From Candidatus Bilophila faecipullorum (GTDB lineage Bacteria; Desulfobacterota; Desulfovibrionia; Desulfovibrionales; Desulfovibrionaceae): a stretch of DNA of 55,798 bases. The stretch is from the NCBI GenBank assembly GCA_944326695.1, contig CALVEZ010000025.1, positions 1 through 55,798 of the forward strand. Reading direction: 5' to 3'. The notes under the pieces are model-generated. The model was not told the origin of the DNA. It saw nothing but the letters and a program-made list of their open reading frames with translations, and ran no database searches. Every line of letters starts with the position of its first letter. Position 1 is the first letter of the stretch. The position numbers were made by a program, and so were the translations under genes. Positions 16,815 to 29,409 of the stretch are shown piece by piece.

Positions 16815-16870
16815 ACGCGGCGTCCCGTGAGGTCCGCGCCGCAGACCCCTTTCTACGGAGTTGTGCGGGG

Positions 16871-17743
16871 ATGGTCACACCCAACACCTATCACGCTTTG
16901 ACGCTCTTTGCGGAGTGGTACATCGCGCTCTGCCTTTTGTCGTGCCTGATACTCATCGTTGATCAACGCAGGCACGCGCCGCCGGCCATGCGCATCATGC
17001 TCTGGGTATGGCCCATTACGGCGTTGTGGGCTGGGCCCATAGCCCTTTGGCTCTACCGGGGCCTTGCTCGCCCCGGCCGGGCGGCGGGAGGTATGGGCGG
17101 GCACGCCATGCCCGCAAAGCCAGCCATGCCGGGCAGGACGGCAACGGTCCCCTCCGCCCCCACGCTTGTGGGGCAGCCGCACGACATGCACGGGATGAGG
17201 GGCATGGCCTCCATGTCCGAGACGCACGCGGGGCATGAGGCCGCCATGCACGGCATGGCGGGGATGCCCGGCGGGGCGATGGAAGGGATGGGCCGCGCGC
17301 CCGCGACGTGGCGCAACGTCACCACGGGTACGCTGCACTGTGGCGCGGGGTGCACCCTTGCCGATCTGGTCGGGCCGTGGGTGTTCCGGCTGATGCCCTT
17401 CGCCCTCTTCGGCCATTTCATGTATGGGGAATGGCTGATCGACTACGTGCTGGCCCTCATTGCGGGGGTCTTCTTCCAGTATGCCGCGCAAGCGGAAATG
17501 ACTTCCGAACGGGGCCCCTCCCTGTGGTGGCGCTCCCTCCGGGTGGATTTCCTGTCCCTGACCGCGTGGCAGATCGGCATGTACGGCTGGATGGCCATCG
17601 CCATGTTCTGGCTGATCGGCCCCATGTCGCCCTCGCACCCCGTCTTCTGGCTGATGATGCAGATCGGGATGCTTTGCGGCTTCCTGACGGCTTTCCCCAT
17701 GAACTGGTGGCTTATCCGCGAAGGCATCAAAAGCGCCATGTAG
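16871..17743 (+). CDS. DUF4396 membrane protein with Met/His-rich loop
   Basis: A 290-residue inner-membrane protein. Two N-terminal helices are followed by a loop at about residues 75-145 crowded with Met and His ('HDMHGMRGMASMSETHAGH', 'MHGMAGMPGGAMEGMG'). The family signature 'TLHCGAGCTLADLVG' then leads into four further membrane helices. The start at 16871 is supported by GGAG ten nt upstream; an in-frame extension to 16784 would overlap the preceding terminator. Met/His clusters of this sort usually bind Cu(I) or Ag(I), so a role in copper handling is inferred. Confidence 0.75.
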   Translation: MVTPNTYHALTLFAEWYIALCLLSCLILIVDQRRHAPPAMRIMLWVWPITALWAGPIALWLYRGLARPGRAAGGMGGHAMPAKPAMPGRTATVPSAPTLVGQPHDMHGMRGMASMSETHAGHEAAMHGMAGMPGGAMEGMGRAPATWRNVTTGTLHCGAGCTLADLVGPWVFRLMPFALFGHFMYGEWLIDYVLALIAGVFFQYAAQAEMTSERGPSLWWRSLRVDFLSLTAWQIGMYGWMAIAMFWLIGPMSPSHPVFWLMMQIGMLCGFLTAFPMNWWLIREGIKSAM

Positions 17744-17799
17744 GGCTTTTTTTCGGCCCGGCAGGGGCTCAACGTTTTAACCAGTATCAGGAGTATGGA

Positions 17800-18567
17800 A
17801 TGAGCGGATTGATGGATCAGATCAGCGGCTTGGGAGGAAAAATTTCGGAAGCCCTCGGCCTTGGGCAGAACAACGACTCGCAGTTGAGCCAGAAGCTGAA
17901 CCAGCTTGTTCATTCGTCGGGCGGGCTCGGCGGGATGTTGGGTTCGGCCGCGCTCGGGGGGGTGCTCGGGACGCTGCTTTCCGGGAAGACGGGACGGCGT
18001 GTGGCCGGGGGCGCGCTTATGGCGGGCGGGACCGCCGCAGCCGGCGTCATGGCCTGGAAATACTTTCAGAAATGGGTGGACGGAAACAAGGCTCATGCGA
18101 CTGCCGCGGCGGGCACGGACGTGGTGCGGCCCGGCGTGGCTCAACCGGTCATGCGTACCGATGAGGTCGCGGCTCACAAGGCGACGGCTGCCGAGCCGAA
18201 CGACTCCGCGCTGCTTCTGCTTGAGGCGATGGTTTTTGCCGCCCGCGCGGACGGCCATATCGACGAGGCGGAAAAGGCCAACATAACGAAGGCCATAGAA
18301 TCCCTTTTCCCCAATCAGGACGTCAGCGGCGTTTTCAACGCCCTTCTGGACAAGCCACTCGATCCCGACGACTTGGCCAAAAGGGTCCATTCCCACGAAC
18401 AGGGCTGCGATCTCTACCGCCTTTCCCGCATGATCATCACCCCCGATCAATACATGGAAAGGACCTATCTCGATGGGCTGGCCCGCGCGCTGAACCTGAC
18501 CCTTGAGGAAAGGGCCACTCTCGACAAGGAAGCCGAAGAAGCCCAGCAGAGTCCTCAGAGCGCCTAG
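17800..18567 (+). CDS. DUF533 family protein
   Basis: A 255-residue protein. After a short amphipathic start ('MSGLMDQISGLGGKISEALG') a Gly/Ala-rich hydrophobic region ('GGLGGMLGSAALGGVLGTLL', 'RRVAGGALMAGGTAAAG') may insert in the membrane, and the C-terminal half ('LLEAMVFAARADGHIDEAEK') has the TerB-like helical fold of the DUF533/YebE family. AGGAG lies 6 nt before the ATG at 17800. The function of the family is unknown; envelope-stress links have been suggested for relatives. It is 56 bp after the DUF4396 gene on the same strand. Confidence 0.8.
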   Translation: MSGLMDQISGLGGKISEALGLGQNNDSQLSQKLNQLVHSSGGLGGMLGSAALGGVLGTLLSGKTGRRVAGGALMAGGTAAAGVMAWKYFQKWVDGNKAHATAAAGTDVVRPGVAQPVMRTDEVAAHKATAAEPNDSALLLLEAMVFAARADGHIDEAEKANITKAIESLFPNQDVSGVFNALLDKPLDPDDLAKRVHSHEQGCDLYRLSRMIITPDQYMERTYLDGLARALNLTLEERATLDKEAEEAQQSPQSA

Positions 18568-18592
18568 GCTTTCCGTGTTCCCTACAGATGCC

Positions 18593-18623
18593 AGCCGCCC
18601 TCCGTCAGCCGGGGGGCGGCTTT
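18593..18623 (+). terminator. Rho-independent terminator after the DUF533 gene
   Basis: AGCCGCCC (18593-18600) pairs with GGGCGGCT (18614-18621), with a short T-run. Confidence 0.7.
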
Positions 18624-18707
18624 GTCGATGGTCCATACAGGGGTAAACGCGGCGTTGGCCTGTCAGCCCTTTGGGGCTGCGCGTACCCGGCGACGAGTCC
18701 GCCGCAT

Positions 18708-19712
18708 TTACGACTCAGGCACGACCCCGGCCATGATGCCGCAGCCCTGCGGGAGCTGCACCGGAAGGCGGCGAATGGAGGCAAGCCCCGCCGCTTCCAT
18801 CATCACTGCGAGTTCCGCCTCCGTGAAGGACTGGCCCTTCGGGGTGCCTACCAGCATATTGAGATCGAAAAGGGCGGGGTGAACCGGGCCGTTGCGGTCG
18901 TCGTCAAGGATGAATTCCTGAATGAGCAGCAGGCCGCCCGGGGCAAGGGCGCGGGCCGCCTTGATAACGAGTCTCCGCGACGCCTCCATGCCCTCGCCGT
19001 GCAGTATCTGGGACAGCCACGCCACGTCAAACTCGCCGGGCAGTCCGTCCCGCGTGAAATCCCCGCCCACAAAGCGTACGCGATCCGCCATGCCTTCCTC
19101 TTCGATGACCTTTTCGGCAAAGGGACGGGTGGTAGGCAGATCAAAGACTGTCGCGGTCAGCCCCGGGTTCGCGCGGCAGAAATGGATGGCATAGGCTCCC
19201 GTGGCCCCGCCGAGATCGAGAAGGCGCCTGCGGCCTGAAAGATCGATCTGCGGGACGCTGCGCGCCGCCTGTGCGTCCGCGATGTTGCGCATTCCCATAA
19301 GGAAGCTGGCGCGCTCGGCTTCGTCGCTGGTTTCTACGGATGTACGGGCCCGGACGGGCAGCCCGCTGCGCACGGCCTCGTCAAGGCGGGCCCACGCGGG
19401 CATCAGATGGCGGTGGTGCTCAATGATGTGTCCGACATAGTCCGGCGAATCGCGGCACAGCCAGCGGCGTGCGCCGGGCTCCAGCGCGCAGGTTGCGCCT
19501 TCCCGCCGCAGGAGGCCCAGCGCGCACAGGGCCGTGATCAGCCGGGCGGCGGGCTCGGGCGCGCAGCCCACCCGGGCGGCCAGTTCCTCGACTTCCAGCG
19601 GCCCTTCAGCCAAGGGGGAAAAGACGTCGAGCCGGACGGCGGCTTGAAGGGCGCAGCTTTCCCAATACTGGCCGGAAAGGGCGATGAGTGATGAAGCAGT
19701 CCATTGTCGCAT
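18708..19712 (-). CDS. SAM-dependent O-methyltransferase-like protein
   Basis: A 334-residue protein with the two-part layout of the acetylserotonin/hydroxyindole O-methyltransferase family: an N-terminal winged-helix dimerisation part ('VEELAARVGCAPEPAARLI') and a C-terminal Rossmann domain with SAM-binding 'LLDLGGATGAYAIHF', 'VFDLP', 'VGGDFTRDGLPGEFDVAW' and 'LSQILHGEG'. GGAGG lies 5 nt before the ATG at 19712; a GTG two codons upstream is less likely. The substrate is unknown. Relatives act on small aromatic or polyketide compounds, but there is no biosynthetic cluster here. Confidence 0.82.
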   Translation of the reverse strand: MRQWTASSLIALSGQYWESCALQAAVRLDVFSPLAEGPLEVEELAARVGCAPEPAARLITALCALGLLRREGATCALEPGARRWLCRDSPDYVGHIIEHHRHLMPAWARLDEAVRSGLPVRARTSVETSDEAERASFLMGMRNIADAQAARSVPQIDLSGRRRLLDLGGATGAYAIHFCRANPGLTATVFDLPTTRPFAEKVIEEEGMADRVRFVGGDFTRDGLPGEFDVAWLSQILHGEGMEASRRLVIKAARALAPGGLLLIQEFILDDDRNGPVHPALFDLNMLVGTPKGQSFTEAELAVMMEAAGLASIRRLPVQLPQGCGIMAGVVPES

Positions 19713-19745
19713 GGTCACCTCCGGGGCAGGGGTCGCGTTTCAGGG

Positions 19746-22186
<2,441 letters not shown>

Positions 22187-22588
22187 AGGAGGCCCCGTGA
22201 AGATGGGCAGCTGAGGGGGAGGGAGCGACGCGGATGCGCCTTACAGGGAAGGGTGAGGACGCTGGAATGGGAGATACCTTTTTAACATAAAAGAGGAGGA
22301 CGGGCAATCATCTCCACACATAAAAAGCCCTTCCCGGGGGAGGGAGGCCGTCAAAAGACAATCACTTGTTTTTACTTCTTTTTATGGAGAGATGTCTCGG
22401 TCCGCACCAGCCATGTGCCGGGCCTCGCAAGGCTCGTCGTTTGGGGGGGCGGCGCGGACGCGGGAAGGGGAGAGAGGAAGGCGGCGCAGAGGCGCGGAAA
22501 AGGCTGTCCAGCCCCGAAAAACCAAGAGCGGCCGCCGCTCCCGGAAAGGGAGGGACGGCCGGCCATACGGAGCTGCCGAGGAAGCGGC
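22187..22588. other. Intergenic region between kinase and metQ
   Basis: The roughly 400 bp holds the kinase promoter on the minus strand and a terminator for metQ at 22517-22540. I see no gene; the open frames are Arg/Gly-rich. Confidence 0.5.
22517..22540 (-). terminator. Terminator after metQ
   Basis: On the minus strand GAGCGG-CGG-CCGCTC forms a tight stem followed by TTGGTTTTT. It lies 49 bp beyond the metQ stop codon. Confidence 0.7.
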
Positions 22589-23389
22589 TTAGTTGGCGGG
22601 CACTACGGCGCCCTCGTACTTCTTATTCATGTATTCCTTGACCTGATCGCCCTTGAGGGCCTTCACCAGCGCCTGCAGTTCGGGGCGCTGTTCCTCGCCC
22701 GCGCGCACGGCCACGATGTTGGCGTAGGTGGTTGCGGCCACGGAGTCGGCGGCTTCGGCGGCCAGCGCGTCCTTCACCTTGAGGCCGCCGAGGATGGCGT
22801 AGTTGCCGTTGATGATGGCGATGTCCACGTCGGGCAGGGCGCGCACGAGCTGCGCGGCCTCGATTTCCTCAATCTTGAGCTTCTTGGGATTTTCCACGAT
22901 GTCGCGGCGGGTGGCGGTGAGCCCGGCACCGTCCTTCAGCTTGATGAAGCCCTTGTCCTGCAGGAGGAGCAGGGCGCGCGCCTCGTTGGTGGTGTCGTTG
23001 GGCACGGCGACCAGCGCGCCGTCCTTCAGATCGGCCAGCGCCTTGGTCTTTCCGGCGTAGATGCCGAAGGGCTCGTAGTGGATCGCGCCGATGGAGACGA
23101 GACGGGTGCCCTTTTCCTTGTTGAAGTCATCGAGGTAGGGCTTGTGCTGGAAGAAGTTGGCGTCCAGTTCCTTGCCTTCCAGCGCCATGTTGGGCTGCAC
23201 GTAGTCGGAATATTCGACGATCTGGAGATCGTAGCCCTGCGGTTTGAGGATCGCGGCGGCTTCCTTGAGGATTTCGGCGTGCGGGGTCGGGGACGCGCCC
23301 ACGAGGATTTTGGTGGCGGCGGAAGCGCTGAGCGCGCCTCCGAGGACGAGCGCCAGCGCAGCGACGGCGGCGGTGCGGAAGAGATGCAT
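22589..23389 (-). CDS. metQ: Methionine ABC transporter substrate-binding protein
   Basis: A 266-residue NlpA/MetQ family protein that captures methionine in the periplasm. The signal peptide ('AAVALALVLGGALSASAA') has no lipobox cysteine at the usual place, so it may be soluble rather than a lipoprotein. Family blocks 'KILVGASPTPHAEIL', 'SDYVQPNMAL', 'DANFFQHKPYLDDFN' and 'AVPNDTTNEARALLLLQ' are clear. The ATG at 23389, with GGGAGG 4 nt upstream, is chosen over the in-frame TTG at 23401. It is the third gene of metNIQ. Confidence 0.92.
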   Translation of the reverse strand: MHLFRTAAVAALALVLGGALSASAATKILVGASPTPHAEILKEAAAILKPQGYDLQIVEYSDYVQPNMALEGKELDANFFQHKPYLDDFNKEKGTRLVSIGAIHYEPFGIYAGKTKALADLKDGALVAVPNDTTNEARALLLLQDKGFIKLKDGAGLTATRRDIVENPKKLKIEEIEAAQLVRALPDVDIAIINGNYAILGGLKVKDALAAEAADSVAATTYANIVAVRAGEEQRPELQALVKALKGDQVKEYMNKKYEGAVVPAN

Positions 23390-23436
23390 GGTTCCTCCCA
23401 AAAGGGTTGAAGGTCCGTTTCCAGAGGCGGTGCGGC

Positions 23437-24091
23437 TTACGAGATGCGCTTGTCGCTCCGCTTGGTGGCCCAGTTGCCGAAGCTCTGGAAAATCTGAACG
23501 ATGATGATGAGCAGGACGACCGTGGCGAACATGATGTCGGTCTGGTACCTGTTGTACCCGTACATGATGGCCAGCTTGCCGAGCCCGCCCCCGCCCACCG
23601 CGCCGGACATGGCGCTGTAGCCGAGGATGGTGGTCGCGGCGATGGCGCTTCCGTTGATGAGCGATGGCGTCGCCTCGGGCAGCAGCACCTTGAGGATGAT
23701 CTGCATGGTCGACGCGCCCATGGACTGCGCGGCCTCCACCACGCCGGAATCGACCTCAAGCAGCGAGGATTCCACCAGTCGGGCCACGAAGGGCGCGGCC
23801 GCGATGACCAGCGGCACCACCGTGGCGTTGTTGCCGATGGTGGTCCCCACGAGGAGGCGCGTCACCGGAATGACGGCGATCATGAGGATGAGGAAGGGGA
23901 AGGAGCGGGTCAGGTTCACGACCACGTCAAGCACGTTGTACACGAGCGGGCGGGGCTTGATCCCGTCCTGACGGCAGATGACCAGCACGACGCCCATCAT
24001 CATGCCGAAAACGTAGGAGAAGAAGGTGGAGACGAGGGTCATGTACAGCGTATCCACCACGCCTTCCGCCAGCATTTCCACAGTGGCCTGA

Positions 24092-24099
<8 letters not shown>
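23437..24099 (-). CDS. metI: Methionine ABC transporter permease
   Basis: A 220-residue permease with about five membrane helices. The cytoplasmic coupling segment 'VEAAQSMGASTMQIILKVLL' is the usual MetI 'EAA' loop, and 'GYSAMSGAVGGGGLG' is family-typical. The start overlaps the end of metN by 8 bp, which indicates translational coupling. Confidence 0.93.
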
Positions 24100-25099
<1,000 letters not shown>

Positions 25100-25593
25100 C
25101 CGCGTGTTTCTCCCGTTCGTTTTCCCGCAGGAGGTACAATAATGGCCTCGGCTTGCGCCGTCAAACGCTCGCGCGATACTATTACCTACTTTTGCGGCTT
25201 TGAGAACGGGCAGAGGGTGTTTTTCGCGATTTTCCTTTTTTCTTTTTGATTCCCAATAGATAGTAAAGCATATCTTGGCAGGGGGAGGCCGGGGCGGGGC
25301 GAAGGCCCGGTGCGGACTGGGAGGATGGCCGGGCACGGAGGCATAAAAAAGGACGCCTCCAGCGGAAAAGCGCCGCCAGCCTTTGCCGAGGGCACGGAAA
25401 GGGCGGCGACCAAGGCCGGGGCTGGGTTCAACCTGCATCAAGCCGCGCGCGGCAAAACCGCTTTTCCTCCTTTGCCGCGTTACAAGGAAAAAAGGCCATC
25501 TCGCTGGAGCGCTGGCGTCGCCGTGTTTTTCTCCTCGCTAACCCTTTGGAAGCAATCGGCTCTTCGCGGGCGGCCTTGTCCTCTGGGCTGAGC
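25100..25593. other. Intergenic region between mgtC-like gene and metN
   Basis: The 494 bp includes the metN promoter region (25100-25260, more AT-rich) and a GC-rich part with an A-run at 25346-25351 that could form the U-tract of a distal terminator for the MgtC-like gene on the minus strand. No gene is recognised. Confidence 0.4.
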
Positions 25594-26268
25594 CTAAAGG
25601 TCGAGCGATTTGATGTGCGGGTTGTCGCTGAGCAGGCTCATCAGTTGCGTCCGGTTATACTCTTTCGGCACCTTGACGAAGATGTCCAGCGCCATGCGCC
25701 CGTTGTCCAGATGCCGTGCCTTGAGCGAGAGGATGTGTATTTCATGGCTGAGCAGCTTTTCCCGGATGGAGGATACCCCATCGCCGACGGTGTCCATCTC
25801 CAGCGAGATTTGTTCGGTCATGGGAAAATGGAGCCATGCGAAATTGCGGTGCAGCATCATCTGGGCCGCGATGATGAGCAGGCTCACCCCTATGCCGAGA
25901 AAATAGAGCCCCGCGCCCACGGCCATGCCGATGCCCGCCGTGGCCCACACGCCCGCCGCCGTGGTCAGGCCGCTGATGTTCTGGTTGCGCACGAAGATCA
26001 TCCCCGCCCCCAGAAAGCCGACGCCGGTGACGATCTGGGCGGCGATACGCGAGGGGTCGAGGGCGATGCCCGGATGGGTGGTTACGTCACCGAAGCCGTA
26101 TTTGGAGACGACCATGATCAGCGCCGCGGCCAGCGCCACAATAAGATGGGTGCGGATGCCCGCTTCCTTGAGGCGGTTGTTGCGTTCATAGCCGATGAAC
26201 GCCCCGCAGAGCGCCGCGACGAGGATGCGGGCGAAGAACTCCATTTCAGCATAAGGCGTGAGAATCAT
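25594..26268 (-). CDS. MgtC/SapB family membrane protein
   Basis: A 224-residue protein with an N-terminal MgtC domain of about five helices ('LVAALCGAFIGYERNNRLKE', 'GIRTHLIVALAAALIMVVS', 'QIVTGVGFLGAGMIF', 'GLTTAAGVWATAGIGMAVG') and a C-terminal ACT-like domain. In pathogens MgtC inhibits the F-type ATP synthase and helps survival in low magnesium or acid; many environmental homologues are uncharacterised. GAGGAGG precedes the ATG. It appears to be a single gene. Confidence 0.9.
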   Translation of the reverse strand: MILTPYAEMEFFARILVAALCGAFIGYERNNRLKEAGIRTHLIVALAAALIMVVSKYGFGDVTTHPGIALDPSRIAAQIVTGVGFLGAGMIFVRNQNISGLTTAAGVWATAGIGMAVGAGLYFLGIGVSLLIIAAQMMLHRNFAWLHFPMTEQISLEMDTVGDGVSSIREKLLSHEIHILSLKARHLDNGRMALDIFVKVPKEYNRTQLMSLLSDNPHIKSLDL

Positions 26269-26481
26269 TGTGACCTCCTCTGACGGAGAAAAGAGTCTTG
26301 CAGGATTCTCCTGTCATGGGGCACTTCGCCTCCTCCGTCAAGCCCATCGTCGCGTGAGAGGTTTGGCGTCAAGCCTATCGGTGCGTGAGAGGTCTGGTGC
26401 CGCCTGCCGGGGGAATGGCGATGCTCCTCCGGTTCAAAGGCTGCGTCTTTTGGGGGACGGCGTGTAACCGCGCGGGCAGGC

Positions 26482-27285
26482 TTAAAGGGGGATCACGTCG
26501 AGGTCGTCCGGCACAAAGAGGTTGCCGGAAAAAAACTCGCGGCCTTCCGCCGTGTACAGGGCCTTGCGTTCGGCAAGCCGGCTGTCTTCGGTATGCCACA
26601 AGACCAGATTGCGCGCCCCGAGTTCGGCGGCGGTGCGGCAGGCTTCCCGCACGGTGCTGTGGTGCTTTTCGTAAGGCTTGAAGCGTTCCCGATCCGCATA
26701 GAGGCAGAAGGCCTCGCTGAGCAGCCAGTCGCTGTCGGTCACAAAGGCCCGGTCGCGCGGCGTACAGGGCTCGTCCCCGAGGCAGGAGACTTTGCGCCCG
26801 TCGTGCAGGCGCAGGGTGAAGCCGAATGGCCGGGCCTTGGTCGAACCGATGTCGAAAAAGGTGGCCGGGTAGGGCCCCAGAGTAGCCTTCTCGCCGTCCC
26901 GCACGGGAAGGATATGGATACGATCCCCGAAGAAACGGGTCATGCTGCCCGGAAGGGTCATGTGGGAGACGGCACGGACCATTTCCGCCAGTTCCTCATG
27001 GCAGCGGAGGGTAAAGGTACCTTCGTACGCGCCCGAGGCCATGCGGGTGGCGATGAAGCGCAGGACCCAGATCATGCCGAAAAGGTGATCGGTGTGGCAA
27101 TGGGTGAGAAAGGCATGATGCAGCGATTCGAGGCGTATTCCGGCCCGCTGGAGCTGCGTGAGCACGCCGTTGCCGCCGCCCGCGTCCACGAGGACAGGCT
27201 CGGCGCCGTCATGCAGGATGAAACAGGTATTGTAACAGCGCAAGGCGCTGGCGTTGCCGGTGCCGAGAACAATAAGCCTTTCCAT
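26482..27285 (-). CDS. MBL-fold metallo-hydrolase, RNase Z-like
   Basis: A 267-residue metallo-beta-lactamase-fold protein. The zinc motif is 'LTHCHTDHLFG' (HxHxDH), with a later Asp in 'SCLGDEPC' and a C-terminal His in 'VLWHTEDS'. The start 'MERLIVLGTGNASALRCYN' resembles RNase Z and cyclic phosphodiesterase relatives. The ATG at 27285 follows a G-rich ribosome binding site; the open frame upstream has no similarity. The substrate could be tRNA 3' trailers, a cyclic nucleotide or another phosphodiester; sequence alone does not decide. Confidence 0.8.
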   Translation of the reverse strand: MERLIVLGTGNASALRCYNTCFILHDGAEPVLVDAGGGNGVLTQLQRAGIRLESLHHAFLTHCHTDHLFGMIWVLRFIATRMASGAYEGTFTLRCHEELAEMVRAVSHMTLPGSMTRFFGDRIHILPVRDGEKATLGPYPATFFDIGSTKARPFGFTLRLHDGRKVSCLGDEPCTPRDRAFVTDSDWLLSEAFCLYADRERFKPYEKHHSTVREACRTAAELGARNLVLWHTEDSRLAERKALYTAEGREFFSGNLFVPDDLDVIPL

Positions 27286-27696
27286 CCCCTTGCCCCTTTG
27301 TAGTGGAAGACCGCCGTGATGTTCGATGTTTTGTACGGTGCATCGGGACATCTTTCAAGGCCCCTTAGCCGGGCGGCGCAAGGAGGCGGATGCGCGCCTT
27401 TCCTCCGGCTTCCCGGATCGTCTCGCGGACCTGCCTTTTTGCCGGAAAGCCGGGATGCGAGGAGGGGCGCATTTTGACCAAGGAAAGCCACACGGGAGGC
27501 GGACAAAGCGGCCTCAACGTTTTCCCCTGCGGGGAGCGGTCGGCCCGGGACAGTATCGTCCTTCATTGGAAGTGAGGCCCCGAGTACTGGCCCCCAAAAA
27601 CCGGATAGCCCTCTGATTGTATGAATCACATCATCTCATGGCACGCATGGGGCGGCCGTGCGGGGAGGCGGACGGCTTCTTGAGGAGGAGAAGCGC
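27286..27696. other. Intergenic region, nothing recognised
   Basis: About 410 bp between the metallo-hydrolase start and the end of the XRE gene. I see no domain-bearing frame, strong hairpin or operator. Confidence 0.4.
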
Positions 27697-27912
27697 CTAG
27701 CGTTTTTTGGGGTTTTCCCGCTCGAAAATGTCCTTCACATCCACCCCCAGTTCATCCGCGATGCGGGCGAGGGTGGAAAGGCGGCAATGCGAAATGCCTT
27801 CATCCTGACGGGCCTTGAACAGCGCCTGCCGCGAGACGCCGGACAAGTCAGCCAGCTTCTGGGTGCTTATCTTGCGTGCCTGCATCAACTTGTTGATATT
27901 GCTCTTGAACAT
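27697..27912 (-). CDS. Small XRE-type HTH regulator
   Basis: A 71-residue protein consisting of one helix-turn-helix: 'SNINKLMQARKISTQKLADL', 'SGVSRQALFKARQDEG', 'LSTLARIADELGVDVKDIF'. This is the Cro/C1 type of small repressor. It sits near a MazEF pair but on the opposite strand, and could regulate itself or a neighbour. There are no phage genes nearby. Confidence 0.85.
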   Translation of the reverse strand: MFKSNINKLMQARKISTQKLADLSGVSRQALFKARQDEGISHCRLSTLARIADELGVDVKDIFERENPKKR

Positions 27913-28214
27913 GGCTTTCCCGCTCTCGCAAAAAGGTGAGACAACAAGGGGCCAATATCATATACTGAACCGGAAAAATGACAATACGCAATAAGCTGCG
28001 TTATGTCCGTTACTTACTGAATAAACAAGAAAATTTTTCTCCTTGGCGGCATGGCGGAAAAGGAAGGCGCAGAAAAACGGAGAAGGGGCCTCCTCTTGTC
28101 TGGAGGGCGGGACAAGCGCCGGATGAGAGATACGCTGAGTATCACCGCCTGCCCCGGCTGTTGCCTTGACATTCGCGAGCCCCTGTCCCACACAGGCAGC
28201 AAGGGAGGAAGGCC
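27913..28214. other. Divergent promoter region of xre and mazEF
   Basis: About 300 bp. The left part (27950-28040) is AT-rich and likely carries the promoters. A 63-codon frame on the plus strand is not convincing. Confidence 0.4.
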
Positions 28215-28463
28215 ATGACATGCGTGCGTATCTGCCGATATGGGGAAAGCCTCGGGGTGAAAATCCCGCAGGACATGGCGCGTTCGCTCGCCTTGCAACC
28301 GGGCGATGAGCTGGAGGCCAGTTTGTGCGAGGACGGTGTGCTTCTGCGCAAAAAAACTTCCCGGCCCGCCTATCGGCTGGAAGACATTCTGGACTGTTTC
28401 GCCTGCTCGGAGACGCACGCCGAGGTGACGTGGGGAGACCCCAAGGGGGAGGAGCTATGGTAG
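28215..28463 (+). CDS. mazE: MazE-like antitoxin
   Basis: An 82-residue AbrB-fold protein: 'RICRYGESLGVKIPQDMARS' and 'LQPGDELEASLCEDGVLLR' form the swapped-hairpin DNA-binding domain, and the tail ('RPAYRLEDILDCFAC') would mask the toxin. GGGAGGAAGGCC precedes the ATG. Its stop overlaps the toxin start by 7 bp (ATGGTAG), the normal coupled order. Confidence 0.88.
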   Translation: MTCVRICRYGESLGVKIPQDMARSLALQPGDELEASLCEDGVLLRKKTSRPAYRLEDILDCFACSETHAEVTWGDPKGEELW

Positions 28464-28792
28464 CCGCGCCCGAACAGGGAGACCTCGTCAAGCTGAATTT
28501 TAATCCTACGCAGGGGCACGAACAGCGGGGCTATCGGCCCGCTCTGGTCGTCTCCACAACCCTTTTTAATGAAAAAACGGGCTTCTGCTGGGTCGTGCCG
28601 GTAACGTCGCATCAAAAAGGTCTGCCGAGCGAATGCGAACTGCCGCAAGGATTGGAGATTCACGGGGTAGTCCTGCTTTCCCAATTACGGGCCCTCGATT
28701 GGCGCGCCCGTCCCTTCAGCGTGGCGGACAAGGTCCACGCCGCCTTTTTGGAAGACATCAACGCCCGGCTGGAATCGGTCCTCAGAGTCTAG
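28457..28792 (+). CDS. mazF: MazF/PemK-type endoribonuclease toxin
   Basis: A 111-residue toxin that cleaves mRNA at short sites when free of antitoxin. It shows 'PEQGDLVKLNFNPTQGHEQR', 'GYRPALVVSTTLFN', 'CWVVPVTSHQKG' and 'LLSQLRALDWRAR', matching the conserved Arg and Ser/Thr of MazF. GGAGGAG lies just before the ATG inside the end of mazE. Length is normal and no damage is seen, so the pair looks functional. Confidence 0.9.
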   Translation: MVAAPEQGDLVKLNFNPTQGHEQRGYRPALVVSTTLFNEKTGFCWVVPVTSHQKGLPSECELPQGLEIHGVVLLSQLRALDWRARPFSVADKVHAAFLEDINARLESVLRV

Positions 28793-28840
28793 GCCCTTTC
28801 TTTCACGCGGGAGGGAAGCCGGTGCCGGATGGGCAAATAG

Positions 28841-28872
28841 GAAAAGCTTCACGGCTGACCGTGAAGCTTTTC
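28841..28872. terminator. Bidirectional terminator between mazF and DUF1328 gene
   Basis: A perfect 14-bp stem (28841-28854 with 28859-28872) with CTGA loop. The stem itself contains A/T runs at its base on both sides, and TTTTTT follows on the plus strand. Confidence 0.85.
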
Positions 28873-28892
28873 ATGTTTTTTATGAGAACCGT

Positions 28893-29051
28893 CTAGGCGC
28901 GTCGGCCCATGACAAGGCTCACCACAAACATGATAAGGCCCACAATAAAGACGATTTTGGCAGCCCATGCCGCCGTTCCAGCCAGAGCGCCGAATCCAAG
29001 CCATGCCGCAATAAGAGCGATGACAAGAAAGAGAATAGCCCAGTTGAACAT
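28893..29051 (-). CDS. DUF1328 small membrane protein
   Basis: A 52-residue protein of two hydrophobic helices ('[20 protein letters not shown]' and '[19 protein letters not shown]'), the size and composition of the DUF1328/YtjA family, often seen in stress regulons. The ATG at 29051 is chosen because GGGAGG lies upstream; the longer frame adds a non-homologous N-terminus. Confidence 0.82.
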   Translation of the reverse strand: MFNWAILFLVIALIAAWLGFGALAGTAAWAAKIVFIVGLIMFVVSLVMGRRA

Positions 29052-29409
29052 GATGGTTGCCTCCCATAGGAAATGGTTGAAAACTACATACACCTTCCTC
29101 AGGATATGTGTAAATGAATTGCAAAACATCTAGGCTGAGTCTATCTCATCTTATCACTACAGGCCTGAGAGCGGTGGAAAAGGAGCAATACCATTCTTGA
29201 AGAGATGGGGTGAAGCGTCCCGGAAACGCATAAAAGACAGAAAATGTCCTATGAAGAAAACAGAGCGATGAGAAAATCCTGAGCGCCCTTCTATCGCGTT
29301 CAAAAGCCGGAAGTGCTCCCGGACGTTGGCCCGGGAAAGTTCGGTGCGGTTCCCCCTGCCGTCCTGAGCGCAAGGGAGGCTGCGGGACAGTGTCCGTTTT
29401 TCGGTCCGT
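29052..29409. other. Intergenic region between DUF1328 gene and broken kinase
   Basis: About 358 bp. The part next to the DUF1328 start (29080-29160) is AT-rich and likely carries its promoter. Nothing else is recognised. Confidence 0.4.

Noticed and set aside
25100..25260. SAM or methionine riboswitch upstream of metN
   Set aside because: I looked for S-box-like conserved stems and did not find a convincing match by eye.
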